NCBI GenBank assembly: GCA_002397275.1
Contig: DHAA01000046.1
Span: 18,304 to 69,868, forward strand
Source of the DNA: Thermacetogenium sp. UBA4966
GTDB lineage: Bacteria > Bacillota > DSM-12270 > Thermacetogeniales > Thermacetogeniaceae
Direction: 5' to 3'
Length of the DNA: 51,565 nucleotides
Positions within the stretch are counted from its first letter, which is position 1, and every line of letters starts with the position of its first letter. This document shows, piece after piece, positions 1-7,896 of this stretch. The position numbers were made by a program, and so were the translations under genes. The notes beneath the pieces were generated by a model. That model did not search any database and was not told the origin of the DNA. It saw nothing but the letters and a program-made list of their open reading frames with translations.

Positions 1-24
1 ACTAACCACTAACCACTAACCACC
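1..24. repeat. ACTAACC heptamer tandem repeat at the window edge
   Basis: Three exact copies of ACTAACC followed by a partial ACC. The array may continue to the left of the window. Each copy carries TAA or a similar stop in some frames, so it closes the frame of the sigma-factor fragment that starts at 29. Its function is unknown. Confidence 0.6.
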
Positions 25-28
25 AATT

Positions 29-463
29 GTGTGGCGGACGAAACGTCCCCACGCCGCCTGGCTATTTATTCCGTATGGTTTGGTCTTCGGCTTAGAAATT
101 CTTATGTTCCTGCGCGCCTCGAAGAGAAGCAGGAGCGAGGTCTACCTTTATGACCCTATCGGTACGGACAAGGAAGGAAATGAAATAACTTTAATCGATA
201 TACTGGGTACAGAGCCGGAAGCCGTATTTGAACTTGTGGAAAATTTTTTCGAGTCGCGCCGGCTAATAAATAAAATGAAAAAATTAAGCAAAAGAGAGAG
301 GATAGTATTGGAACTGCGGTACGGAATCGGCGGAAAACAGAGAAAAACCCAGCGGGAGGTCGCTCAATTTTTCGGTATTTCCAGAAGTTATGTTTCGCGA
401 ATTGAAAAAAAAGCCATTAAGAAACTGTTCCAGGAGCTTACTCATAATGACCCGCAGCTATGA
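29..463 (+). CDS. sigK: C-terminal half of sporulation sigma factor SigK (5' part absent)
   Basis: From residue 23 (Glu, codon 95-97) the translation matches the second half of sigma-K: the EILMxLR end of region 2, then a DPIGTDKEGNE/DILGT segment, then region 4 with the helix-turn-helix TQREVAQFFGISRSYVSRIEKKA at about residues 107-129. SigK directs late mother-cell transcription during sporulation. Regions 1 and most of 2 (about 110 residues) are missing, and the 22 residues before Glu23 show no sigma similarity. A stop (17-19) closes the frame upstream, so the nominal GTG start at 29 is probably not a real initiation site. In Bacillus subtilis the skin element interrupts sigK at the same Asn-Glu-Ile-Leu-Met position, so I read this as the distal exon-like half (SpoIIIC equivalent) next to an intervening element. 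The alternative is a decayed copy or a contig end. Confidence 0.75.
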   Translation: MWRTKRPHAAWLFIPYGLVFGLEILMFLRASKRSRSEVYLYDPIGTDKEGNEITLIDILGTEPEAVFELVENFFESRRLINKMKKLSKRERIVLELRYGIGGKQRKTQREVAQFFGISRSYVSRIEKKAIKKLFQELTHNDPQL

Positions 464-593
464 TTCGTGCCTGCCGTCCGATCGCCGCTGCCATATCCTC
501 TAGATTACTGATCGCCGTGACACAATGTGGCATATTTAAAATATTCGATTATGGCAAAACTATACCTGAGACTAACTTAAAAGGAGTGTTATA

Positions 594-851
594 ATGATGG
601 ATGAAAAGCAGCAGCAAATTCACTGCCTCGTAGACAGCTGTCACTATTGGAATGAGGGAAACAACTGCCAGGCCAATAAAATCATGGTAACGTCGAGCAG
701 CTTCGGGGCAAGTCAACCTGACGAAGTAGACGCCACACGGGCGGAATCCATGTCTGCCACGCCGGTCGAACACTGCATGGATACCTGCTGTAAAACTTTC
801 GTCACCAAGGAGGGCAAAACAAAAGTCGACGGGATTCGTAAAATGACCTGA
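594..851 (+). CDS. DUF1540 domain protein
   Basis: An 85-residue, Cys-rich protein. The N-terminal half has the DUF1540 pattern CLVDSCHYWNxGNxCxAxxI (residues 11-30), and the C-terminal half carries CMDTCCKTF (about residues 61-69), so it contains seven cysteines (C11, C16, C25, C61, C65, C66 and one of the pair) suited to metal or disulfide binding. The family is common in spore-forming clostridia and its function is not known. The start is the first of two adjacent ATG codons, 7 to 8 bases after a strong AAGGAG. It is a single gene with no close partner; the sigma-factor fragment ends 130 bases upstream. Bases 464-593 contain nothing else I can support. Confidence 0.75.
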   Translation: MMDEKQQQIHCLVDSCHYWNEGNNCQANKIMVTSSSFGASQPDEVDATRAESMSATPVEHCMDTCCKTFVTKEGKTKVDGIRKMT

Positions 852-1082
852 GCCAAGAGCGCCAAAAGCGCCGCGTTTGTGGACAAACAGAAAGACGACC
901 CTGCGAAACCGCTTTTCGTCCCCGAAAATACCGGTTCAGCGCCCGGTATAGCTATCAACAAACACCGTTTTAAAAAGAGGGGCGGCAAATAGCGGCATAA
1001 ATCCTCAAATCGGGAGCGGCGCCATCAAACCCGCTCCCCGCGCCCATGCGCGGACAGGCGCGAACGGAAAGGATATGCGAAC

Positions 1083-1298
1083 ATGATCACGCGAAACACC
1101 CAAGTTGAGGATATTGTCGAAATTCCTGGCGTTATCTCCTACTTCATCGAACACGGAGTATCGCCCATTACGTGTTCCGGACCCTTTCCCCAGCGTCTCG
1201 GCAGACTGTTGGAGATTAAAAATGTACCGGATCCGGACGGCTTTATCGAGGGATTGAACGCATTCCTGAGAGAAACAGGCGCCATAACCGGGGAGTAG
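1083..1298 (+). CDS. DUF1858 domain protein
   Basis: A 71-residue protein that matches the DUF1858 family along its full length: a T-x-V-E-D-I-V-E-I-P-G-V segment at the start, then F-I-E-H-G-V-x-P-I-T-C, then a helical C-terminus. This domain also forms the N-terminus of the iron-sulfur repair protein ScdA/RIC and of some hybrid-cluster-associated proteins, where the single conserved Cys matters. As a stand-alone protein its role is unknown. The ATG follows a GGAAAGGAT ribosome-binding site. The gene ends two bases before the 3' end of the oppositely oriented PBP gene, so the two are convergent. Bases 852-1082 hold no gene I can support. Confidence 0.75.
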   Translation: MITRNTQVEDIVEIPGVISYFIEHGVSPITCSGPFPQRLGRLLEIKNVPDPDGFIEGLNAFLRETGAITGE

Positions 1299-1299
1299 C

Positions 1300-2970
1300 T
1301 CAAATAGCGCTCTGCAGAGCGAGGATGATCTCTTTGAAAATAAGAGCGGCAGCGTCTCCTCCGGAACCCCCTCCCTCGACAAAAACAGCGACCGCCAGCT
1401 GCGGTTTTTCCAGAGGGGCATATCCGACAAACCAGGCGTCAACCACCGCTTCCCCCTGTTCATCAACTCTTCCCGTTTCAGCAGAACCTGTTTTCCCAGC
1501 GCTCCCCAGACCGGGCGTTTGTGCTTTCTTGCCGGTGCCGTCGGCAACGGCAAGTTCCATCATCTTCTGCACTTCTTCCGCCACATGCTGGGGCAATACT
1601 CTTTGCGCGGGAGGGCTTTCTATTTCTTTGACAACTTCCCCGTGGGGTCCGCAAATACTTTTGACAAGAGCGGGGCTCCGGTATATTCCCCCGCGGGCGA
1701 TAGCAGCGGCGAGCGCAGCCAGATTGACGGGAGAAACGGTCACCCCGTCCTGACCAAGAGCGGCGTTTCCCACCTCCCCGGGAAGACCTCCGATCTGCAC
1801 GACGCCACCCTTCTCCTTGGAATAACCGGCGATCCCTTTTTCTAATCCGAGGAGTTGTGCGTAATGCTCGAGTGTCAGGCTGCCTAGGCGCATGGCTGTT
1901 TCCACAAAAACAGAGTTGCAGGAGTGAGCAAACGCCTCACTAAAGGTAAGCTCCCCGTGCCCTTCGCTTTTCCAGCAGGAGATCTCCTCTCCGCTTTGGA
2001 AAACGTATTTCCCATTGCAGTTGAACTTTTCATCAGCATCAACGACACCCTCTGCAAGCGCCGCGGCTGCAACGGCGATCTTGAAAACCGAACCGGGATG
2101 ATAAAGGCCAAAACAGCGGTCGAACTCCTCACCCTGCAGAAAGCCCTGATTATAGGAATAGGATGGGCGGCTGGCCAGAGCCCTGATCTCTCCGGAGGGG
2201 ATGTCGATCAAGACGGCGGCGCCTTTCTCTGTGTGTTCATCCAAAATATTTTCCACCGCCTGCTGCACATCCCGGTCAAGGGTGAGCACGACGTCATTGC
2301 CTCCGGCAACGGCGCCCTTTTTACCCCGCGCCAGCAGTTCCCCCCCTTTCAACGCCTCTCCGCGTCCATTGACCACTACCCCCAGCTCAACAAGCGATTC
2401 CCGGGGAGTAAGCTCTTTATTGTAAAACGACTCGATGCCATTAAGACCCTTTTCCACGCTCCCCTGGAGCACCGAACCGGTAACCGAACCCACAATATGC
2501 CTGGCAAGGGCCTGCGGGCCATACCTATCGCGGAGAGGCGCCGCATAGATGCCGGGTATATTCTCTCGCTCCAGCTCCGCCGCCTCTTCTTGATCAAGGG
2601 TAAACTGAAAGATGAAGGGATTTTTACTTTTTACCTCGTCGGTCAGCGTTTCTTCTATCTGCCGGCTCTCTTGCGGGAGCAGCGCGGACAGCCGTTCAAC
2701 TGTTTGGGGAAGATCACGGATCAGAGAAGGAAAAACAGCTAGCCGATAAACCACCTGCGAATCCAAAAGGGATCTGCCCTCCCGGTCAAGGATATCCCCG
2801 CGATAAAAGTTCCCCATTTTCAGGGTGACCATCCTTCTTTCCACAGCCTGGACAGCCAGTTCTTCCCCCTTATAAATCTGCAGGTAGGCGACCCTTCCCT
2901 CCAGGAGCAGGAAAGCAAAAAGAAAACAGAAGAAAAGGAAAACAACACGGGAATCAATCCTCGACCTCAT
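1300..2970 (-). CDS. class B penicillin-binding protein (peptidoglycan D,D-transpeptidase)
   Basis: A 556-residue membrane-anchored transpeptidase that cross-links peptidoglycan outside the membrane. An uncleaved N-terminal hydrophobic segment (about residues 10-30) is followed by the PBP dimerisation domain (about 50-220) and the transpeptidase domain (about 225-550). The three active-site motifs are visible: SVFK (about 294-297), SCN (about 350-352) and KTGS (about 493-496). It lacks C-terminal PASTA domains, so it is closer to PbpA/PBP2-type proteins than to SpoVD. A TTG precedes the ATG directly. I chose the ATG (2970) because the GGGAGG site lies 6 bases before it and only 3 before the TTG. 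The gene stands alone, convergent with the DUF1858 gene. Confidence 0.9.
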   Translation of the reverse strand: MRSRIDSRVVFLFFCFLFAFLLLEGRVAYLQIYKGEELAVQAVERRMVTLKMGNFYRGDILDREGRSLLDSQVVYRLAVFPSLIRDLPQTVERLSALLPQESRQIEETLTDEVKSKNPFIFQFTLDQEEAAELERENIPGIYAAPLRDRYGPQALARHIVGSVTGSVLQGSVEKGLNGIESFYNKELTPRESLVELGVVVNGRGEALKGGELLARGKKGAVAGGNDVVLTLDRDVQQAVENILDEHTEKGAAVLIDIPSGEIRALASRPSYSYNQGFLQGEEFDRCFGLYHPGSVFKIAVAAAALAEGVVDADEKFNCNGKYVFQSGEEISCWKSEGHGELTFSEAFAHSCNSVFVETAMRLGSLTLEHYAQLLGLEKGIAGYSKEKGGVVQIGGLPGEVGNAALGQDGVTVSPVNLAALAAAIARGGIYRSPALVKSICGPHGEVVKEIESPPAQRVLPQHVAEEVQKMMELAVADGTGKKAQTPGLGSAGKTGSAETGRVDEQGEAVVDAWFVGYAPLEKPQLAVAVFVEGGGSGGDAAALIFKEIILALQSAI

Positions 2971-3457
2971 CAATATCCTCCCTCATAATAGAAACGGACG
3001 CAAACAAGCGGCCGCCACAATGCCTAGATTCAATTGCCAATTCAACAGCAACGCCGGGCGCCGGGTTCTGCAGGCGCTTAACACTTAAGACTGAGATATT
3101 TATCTGTCATGGACACTGCCGCCGGCAAAGCGAGCGCAAGACGCTTCCCCTCTATGCTGCGCCATTAATAGCCATTTTATACAAACATTACTGCGGCCGG
3201 CGTCCATCATATGCACCCTTCTTCGCTTATCCCCTTGCCCTTACCGGTATTCGCCTCATAATTGATACTAGGGCGCTCTACTGCCGGCCTACCCTACTTC
3301 TCACATCAGCGCAAAGGGATGACCATCCTCGAACAGGCTAACGATGTTCCTGCCGCTGGAAAAGAGCAAAATTTAAAAAGGTTTTTACATGGAGTCGTCG
3401 AATTTTACTATAAATAACACAGCGGAGAAAACAAGGAAACGGGGGCTTTAAGTTTTT
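2971..3457. other. intergenic region between divergent genes
   Basis: 487 bases between the divergently transcribed PBP and O-antigen-ligase genes. No open frame here has a plausible start. The only element I can support is the plus-strand promoter at 3384-3411. No tRNA, riboswitch or repeat was recognised. Confidence 0.5.
3384..3411 (+). promoter_or_regulatory. probable sigma-A promoter for the O-antigen-ligase gene
   Basis: TTTACA (3384-3389), a 16-base spacer and TACTAT (3406-3411), followed by an A/T-rich start region 47 bases before the ATG. It matches the vegetative consensus moderately well and is the only good candidate upstream of the gene. Confidence 0.5.
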
Positions 3458-6121
3458 ATGGCAAAGAAAAAAAAGAAAAACAACCGGAAAAATGTCAAAT
3501 CTTCAGTCCGAGGACAACGGGAACAGCGGCGCAGTTTTGCAGAACGCCACCCGCGTTTGCAGAAGGCGGCGGCGCGCTTGCAGAAGGTTGCGGCGCGCTT
3601 GCAGAAGGTAGCGGGGAAGGCTGCAAATGGCTTTTTGAGTATTTTGAGTATTATTTTGAAACCGCTGAAACCACTGATATCTATCGAAAATTGTTTCGCT
3701 GCTCTGCTGGCTGTGCTCCTTTTTTATCCCCCCTTCTTCCGCGGACTCTACTTCGACCAGGAACTGCTACCCACGCATATTTTTACGGCGGTGCTGTTTG
3801 CTTTTTTTGCTTTTTACAAGATCTACCGGCGGGAACCTCTCTTTTCCAGACACCCTCTTGACTGTGCGGTTGTTCTTCTGCTTATTTTGTATATCGCTTC
3901 GAGCATTGGGGCTTGGAACACACGGGACGCCCTGGGCGCTGTCTTAAAGATGACCAACTACGCTGCGGTTTATTGGCTTCTCTCATACAGCCTGCGGTCC
4001 GTCAAAGCAGGCAGGAACTACTTGCTTGTCTTTTTTGCCTGCGGCGTCGGAGTCGCCCTGCTGGGTCTCGGCGCTGCTCTGGGTACCTTTCATTACAATG
4101 ATGCCTTCGTAAACGGAAGGGTCTACTCCAGCCTGCAGTATCCCCATACGCTGGCGGCATTTCTGACCGCGATGAACCTATTTGGACTCTATCTCTGGGC
4201 AGAGGCGCGTCCGCCTGCCGCCAAAGTACTTCTGGCCGCGGGGAATTACCTGTTGTTCCTGACGATCTTAGGGACGCAGTCACAAGGCGCTTTCATCTTT
4301 TACCCGATCGCTTTTTTAATTCTGTTGATCGGGCTGCCGGGCAATATGCGCAAGCGTATTTTGGGGCAGTTTGTTTTGCAGGTGGCCGCTTCCGCTGCTG
4401 TTTACGGCGGGTTCATGGCCTGCGCCAACGGCGGCGCCCGGGCGGCGGGCTGGCTCTGGCTGCTGGCCGGGGCTGCGCTGGTCTCCCTGTTGCAGTTGGC
4501 CTGGAACCATCTAGAACAGAGGGCAGCTGCCGCCGCCAATAAAAAAAGGCCCTGGAGGCGCATCGCTGTGGGCGTTTTTCTTGTTCTAGCCATCGTCGGC
4601 GGCGGGTATGCTCTGCTGAAGAACACACCCAATTCGACAGCATCCGAAAATCAAGCGGCCTGGAGGTCCTGGGCGCAGCGCATCCAAACCATCTCACTGA
4701 AGCAAAGGCAGGCCCAAGAGCGTATCCTCTTCAGCCGCGACGCCTTCCGCATCATGGCCTCCAGCCCCAGAAACGCCCTTTTGGGCGCGGGCGGCGGCGG
4801 GTGGAAAGCATTGCACCATCAGTTCCAAGAATATTACAGCGTTCCCACCGAGGTACGCAACCACTTCCTGCAGCTAGGCGTCGAAACCGGCTTTCCGGGT
4901 CTGCTCACCTTTATCGCCATTTGGGTCTTATTCTTGTTAAGCACACGGCGCGCGATGCACCCGCCCGACGATAAACCTCGGCATGAGATCCGCTCCTTGA
5001 GCTGGACGGTCTGCAGCGGAGCGCTGGCGCTGGGAATGTATTCGCTGATCGATTTCAACCTCTCGCTCAGCGCGGTAGCCATCCTTTTGTGGGGATTATT
5101 CGGACTGGGCCGGGGCTTAGAACGTCTCTCCGGCTTGGCTGCGGAACCGCGGGCTGTAGAAGTGAAGGGGAAGGAACGCCGGAAGCGAAGTAAACAGCAG
5201 CCGGAAACCTGGCGCCAGTCGCGAACATTCCAGGGAGTTGTGGTCAGCGTGATTTTCTGCACCTATTTCTTCATCTCTGTAAACCTCATACTGGGACAAA
5301 AATATGCACAGGCAGCCACGGAATCACTCAAAAACAACATGCAGGATACCCAGGCCGCGACCTCCAACCTGGAAGCGGCCATTAACCATGATCCCTGGAC
5401 CTCATCTCATCGCTCCACCCTGGCCAATCTGTTGCTCTATAATTACCAGACAATGGAGCAAAAAGACACCGCGCTTATTAAAAAAGCTCAGGACAACCTG
5501 GAGACAGCCGTCAGGAACGACCGGGGGAACGAGGAGCTGCGCATCCTCTACGCCCAGGCCTTATTCAACTCAGGGTCGGTTGACGAGGGTTTACAACAAT
5601 TAGAAAAAGCTGTGCAACTGGTCCCCCTGCTTCAGAATAATTACGAGTACCTTGCCGCCGGTTACATGAACGCCGGCCGCTTTATGCTCGAGCAAGCCGA
5701 GCAGCAAAGAGAAACAAACGAGCAAACCGGGGATATGGAGAAGCTGAGAGAGAAGGGGCGCAAATATCTGCAGTCAGCCGCGGCGGTTCCCGATCGCCTG
5801 GAGAAACGCATGGCCGCGGTGCCGCAAAAATACCTGGACTATTGGTCAATCCAACCATACCTGGAAGTGACGCCGTCGATCAGCTTGAATGCCGGCAAGT
5901 CCTTGGTTCTGTTGGGCAGTTGGCAGCAGGCCGATCCCTATCTGAACGCCGCGCTGGAGGATTCTCAGCTCCAGTCAGAGGCCAACTTGTGGCGCGGGCT
6001 TGCCCTGGAAAAGCAGCAGAAAGACGGTGAGGAACTGATCAGCGAGGCCCTCGCTGCGCAGCCCGAACTGGCTGATGAGCGTGAGAGCATCGAGGCTTTG
6101 CTGACTGCGCCAGGCGCATAG
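3458..6121 (+). CDS. O-antigen ligase family membrane protein with C-terminal TPR domain
   Basis: An 887-residue polytopic membrane protein. A Lys/Arg-rich cytoplasmic N-terminus (1-60) is followed by about a dozen hydrophobic segments (about 75-570) and a soluble C-terminal region (about 600-880) with TPR-like helices. The Wzy_C/O-antigen ligase signature region lies around residues 225-500, including the extracellular loop with RNHFLQLGVETGFPG, which is typical of the family. Such proteins transfer or polymerise surface glycans, and Clostridia often carry them fused to TPR repeats. The polysaccharide substrate is unknown and there are no glycosyltransferases alongside. The ribosome-binding site is weak (AAGGAAAC further upstream). 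Residues 32-52 contain an in-frame three-copy RLQKVAA repeat. It ends at a bidirectional terminator. Confidence 0.8.
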   Translation: MAKKKKKNNRKNVKSSVRGQREQRRSFAERHPRLQKAAARLQKVAARLQKVAGKAANGFLSILSIILKPLKPLISIENCFAALLAVLLFYPPFFRGLYFDQELLPTHIFTAVLFAFFAFYKIYRREPLFSRHPLDCAVVLLLILYIASSIGAWNTRDALGAVLKMTNYAAVYWLLSYSLRSVKAGRNYLLVFFACGVGVALLGLGAALGTFHYNDAFVNGRVYSSLQYPHTLAAFLTAMNLFGLYLWAEARPPAAKVLLAAGNYLLFLTILGTQSQGAFIFYPIAFLILLIGLPGNMRKRILGQFVLQVAASAAVYGGFMACANGGARAAGWLWLLAGAALVSLLQLAWNHLEQRAAAAANKKRPWRRIAVGVFLVLAIVGGGYALLKNTPNSTASENQAAWRSWAQRIQTISLKQRQAQERILFSRDAFRIMASSPRNALLGAGGGGWKALHHQFQEYYSVPTEVRNHFLQLGVETGFPGLLTFIAIWVLFLLSTRRAMHPPDDKPRHEIRSLSWTVCSGALALGMYSLIDFNLSLSAVAILLWGLFGLGRGLERLSGLAAEPRAVEVKGKERRKRSKQQPETWRQSRTFQGVVVSVIFCTYFFISVNLILGQKYAQAATESLKNNMQDTQAATSNLEAAINHDPWTSSHRSTLANLLLYNYQTMEQKDTALIKKAQDNLETAVRNDRGNEELRILYAQALFNSGSVDEGLQQLEKAVQLVPLLQNNYEYLAAGYMNAGRFMLEQAEQQRETNEQTGDMEKLREKGRKYLQSAAAVPDRLEKRMAAVPQKYLDYWSIQPYLEVTPSISLNAGKSLVLLGSWQQADPYLNAALEDSQLQSEANLWRGLALEKQQKDGEELISEALAAQPELADERESIEALLTAPGA
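3552..3614 (+). repeat. three 21-bp in-frame tandem repeats
   Basis: Three adjacent 21-bp units sharing the core TTGCAGAAGG encode RLQKAAA/RLQKVAA/RLQKVAG in the N-terminus of the O-antigen-ligase protein. The copies differ by only a few bases, so they look recently duplicated and may vary in number between strains. Confidence 0.8.
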
Positions 6122-6214
6122 CTCTACACTCCTTATGCAGCAATGAGGGGCCCGCTATCAATAGGTGTTAGTAAGCTTAGCCGGTATAGCCGGGGTTAAT
6201 CCTCAAAAAAATAA

Positions 6215-6256
6215 GGCTCGAGCGGCGGTTACATTCCGCTGCTCGAGCCCTTTTTC
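6215..6256. terminator. bidirectional rho-independent terminator
   Basis: A 14-bp stem (GGCTCGAGC plus GGCGG paired with CCGCT plus GCTCGAGCC, one G-T pair) with a 7-base loop, followed by CTTTTTC on the plus strand. An A-rich run before the stem gives a T-run on the minus strand. It sits between convergent genes and probably stops transcription in both directions. Confidence 0.85.
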
Positions 6257-6366
6257 ATGGTATAACTCTCTCCGCTTGAAGAGGTTACTTCACTCGCTCA
6301 ATCCCCTATCGAGACTCAATGATGGTAGAGCATTTGGGGAGAACTGGATTGTACTAGCTGCGCGGT

Positions 6367-7875
6367 TTAATTCGGCAGTTTTTGCAGCGCAGTTTCCACC
6401 GCGCTGTTCACAGCCAGGGTTCCGCCGAAGATAGCAAACCGCGTACCGGCTGCGCTTGCGGCCGCGCCTTTCAGATAGCCGTGAACATCCGAAAGATCAC
6501 CCTTGACGTAGATAATCGGATTAGCGTATGCCGCCGCTCCCACCGCGTCGGCCAGGTTCAGATAGCCAACGATGGAGAAGGAATGGGGCGCGTCAAAGAA
6601 TTTCTGAGCCACAGCAAGGCTGGTCTCAATACGACTGTGTCCGGAGCAGCGCTCTTTAGCCTCCAGCTCGGTGTACACCGCCTTGCCCACCACATTCTCG
6701 CCGCCGATAACGATGATCTTCCTGATGCCGAGGCCGGCAATCGCTGTCTTTGTTTCTGCAGGGACGCTGTTTTTGCTCACCAGCAGGATGGGGTATTTAT
6801 TGCTGGAAGCCGGCGCCCCGGCGACAAGGGAATCTGCCGGCGCAAAGCCGCTGACCACTAAGGCGGTGTCCGCTTGGCCTCCCTTTGCCGCGATCGCCGC
6901 TGCCGTGTCGTAGCGGTTGGCGCCCTGGATGCGCTCCAGTTTCAGCCCAAGGCTTTTCAGCTTGCCGGCTACCGCCGGGGATACGGCCAGCTCTCCGCCC
7001 AGGACATAGGCTGTTTCGGGCTTCAGTTTTTTAACGGCGTTCTCTGTTTCCTGCGGCAGGCTGCCGGGGCTGGTAAGCAGGATCGGCGCTTTCTTCAGAG
7101 CGGACAGGTAGCTGGCAGCCAGGCCGTCCGCAAACTGCCCTTCGTTGTCGCCGCGGGCGATGATCACTGCGGCGGTCCCGTCCGGATAGGCGTCCAGCGC
7201 CGTCCTGGCCGAGGTGTCGTAGCGGTTGCCGCCCGCCACTCTGTTCACCCGGCTGCCGGGAGTTTCGTTGTAGGTCCACAGCGCGGTAACCAACATGTCG
7301 GCATTTACTGCGGAAAAACTCTTATCCCAGCCTGTAAAGGTGTAGCCGCTGCGGGTTGTCAGCGGCGCCGCGGCTGCTTTTCCCGCGGCTATGGTCTGCT
7401 TCAGAGCGCCGCCTCCGCTATGGGTTCCGCCTGCCAGATCAAAGGTAACGGTATAGGTTTTAACCGGGGCGCCCCCCTCCGCTATATAACCCGCGATGAC
7501 AGGCCCGCTCAGTGTTCCTCCGCTGATCAGAACCGTGCTGTTTACTGCTGAGCGCGGCTCGAAATCTGCGAAAACGACCCTGCCGTTGGCCGCAGCAGCT
7601 TGATCGATGTGTTGAATATCATCCGCTGTATACTTAAGATCCGCTGTGGAGGTATAGATCCCTGCGACCGCCACTATAGTGTACCACTTTCCATTGTCTA
7701 CTGTTTCCCCTGCTTTGTCCCCATAGGCGACCGAATACATTCCCGCGTCGTTGGGAGACAGAATCATGCTGTCGTCGACAGTCATCCCCCCGATCTGATA
7801 AGGGGCGGCGTAAGCCGTCGGAAGGCACAGGGCAAGCAGGCAGAGCACGGCGCTCAGGGCGATGAGTTTTCTCAT
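6367..7875 (-). CDS. secreted cell-wall-binding protein (InlB-like repeat plus CWB2 repeats)
   Basis: A 502-residue exported protein. A classic signal peptide (Lys-Arg, Leu-rich core, cleavage near AYA-A at residue 23) is followed by a region of unknown fold, one InlB/Listeria-Bacteroides-type beta-repeat (about 140-200, ending SGYTFTGWDKSF...TALW), and three cell-wall-binding-2 repeats (about 210-500). The repeats show the family pattern R-x-x-G-x-N-R-Y-D-T at about 213 and 312 and a more diverged third copy. CWB2 domains hold proteins on anionic wall polymers in clostridia. It lies 21 bases downstream of the large CARDB-like gene and very likely shares its transcript, so the two may form a surface complex. 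The ligand is unknown. Confidence 0.85.
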   Translation of the reverse strand: MRKLIALSAVLCLLALCLPTAYAAPYQIGGMTVDDSMILSPNDAGMYSVAYGDKAGETVDNGKWYTIVAVAGIYTSTADLKYTADDIQHIDQAAAANGRVVFADFEPRSAVNSTVLISGGTLSGPVIAGYIAEGGAPVKTYTVTFDLAGGTHSGGGALKQTIAAGKAAAAPLTTRSGYTFTGWDKSFSAVNADMLVTALWTYNETPGSRVNRVAGGNRYDTSARTALDAYPDGTAAVIIARGDNEGQFADGLAASYLSALKKAPILLTSPGSLPQETENAVKKLKPETAYVLGGELAVSPAVAGKLKSLGLKLERIQGANRYDTAAAIAAKGGQADTALVVSGFAPADSLVAGAPASSNKYPILLVSKNSVPAETKTAIAGLGIRKIIVIGGENVVGKAVYTELEAKERCSGHSRIETSLAVAQKFFDAPHSFSIVGYLNLADAVGAAAYANPIIYVKGDLSDVHGYLKGAAASAAGTRFAIFGGTLAVNSAVETALQKLPN

Positions 7876-7896
7876 ATCTTCTCACTTCTCCTTTAT

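Noticed and set aside
1..24. Telomere-like repeat or linear-chromosome end
   Set aside because: Only three heptamers are visible and they run straight into chromosomal sequence; a contig edge or microsatellite is more likely.
1924..2742. Long plus-strand frame (272 codons) across the PBP gene
   Set aside because: It is the antisense shadow of a well-supported PBP with all catalytic motifs, and its translation has no family features or good start.
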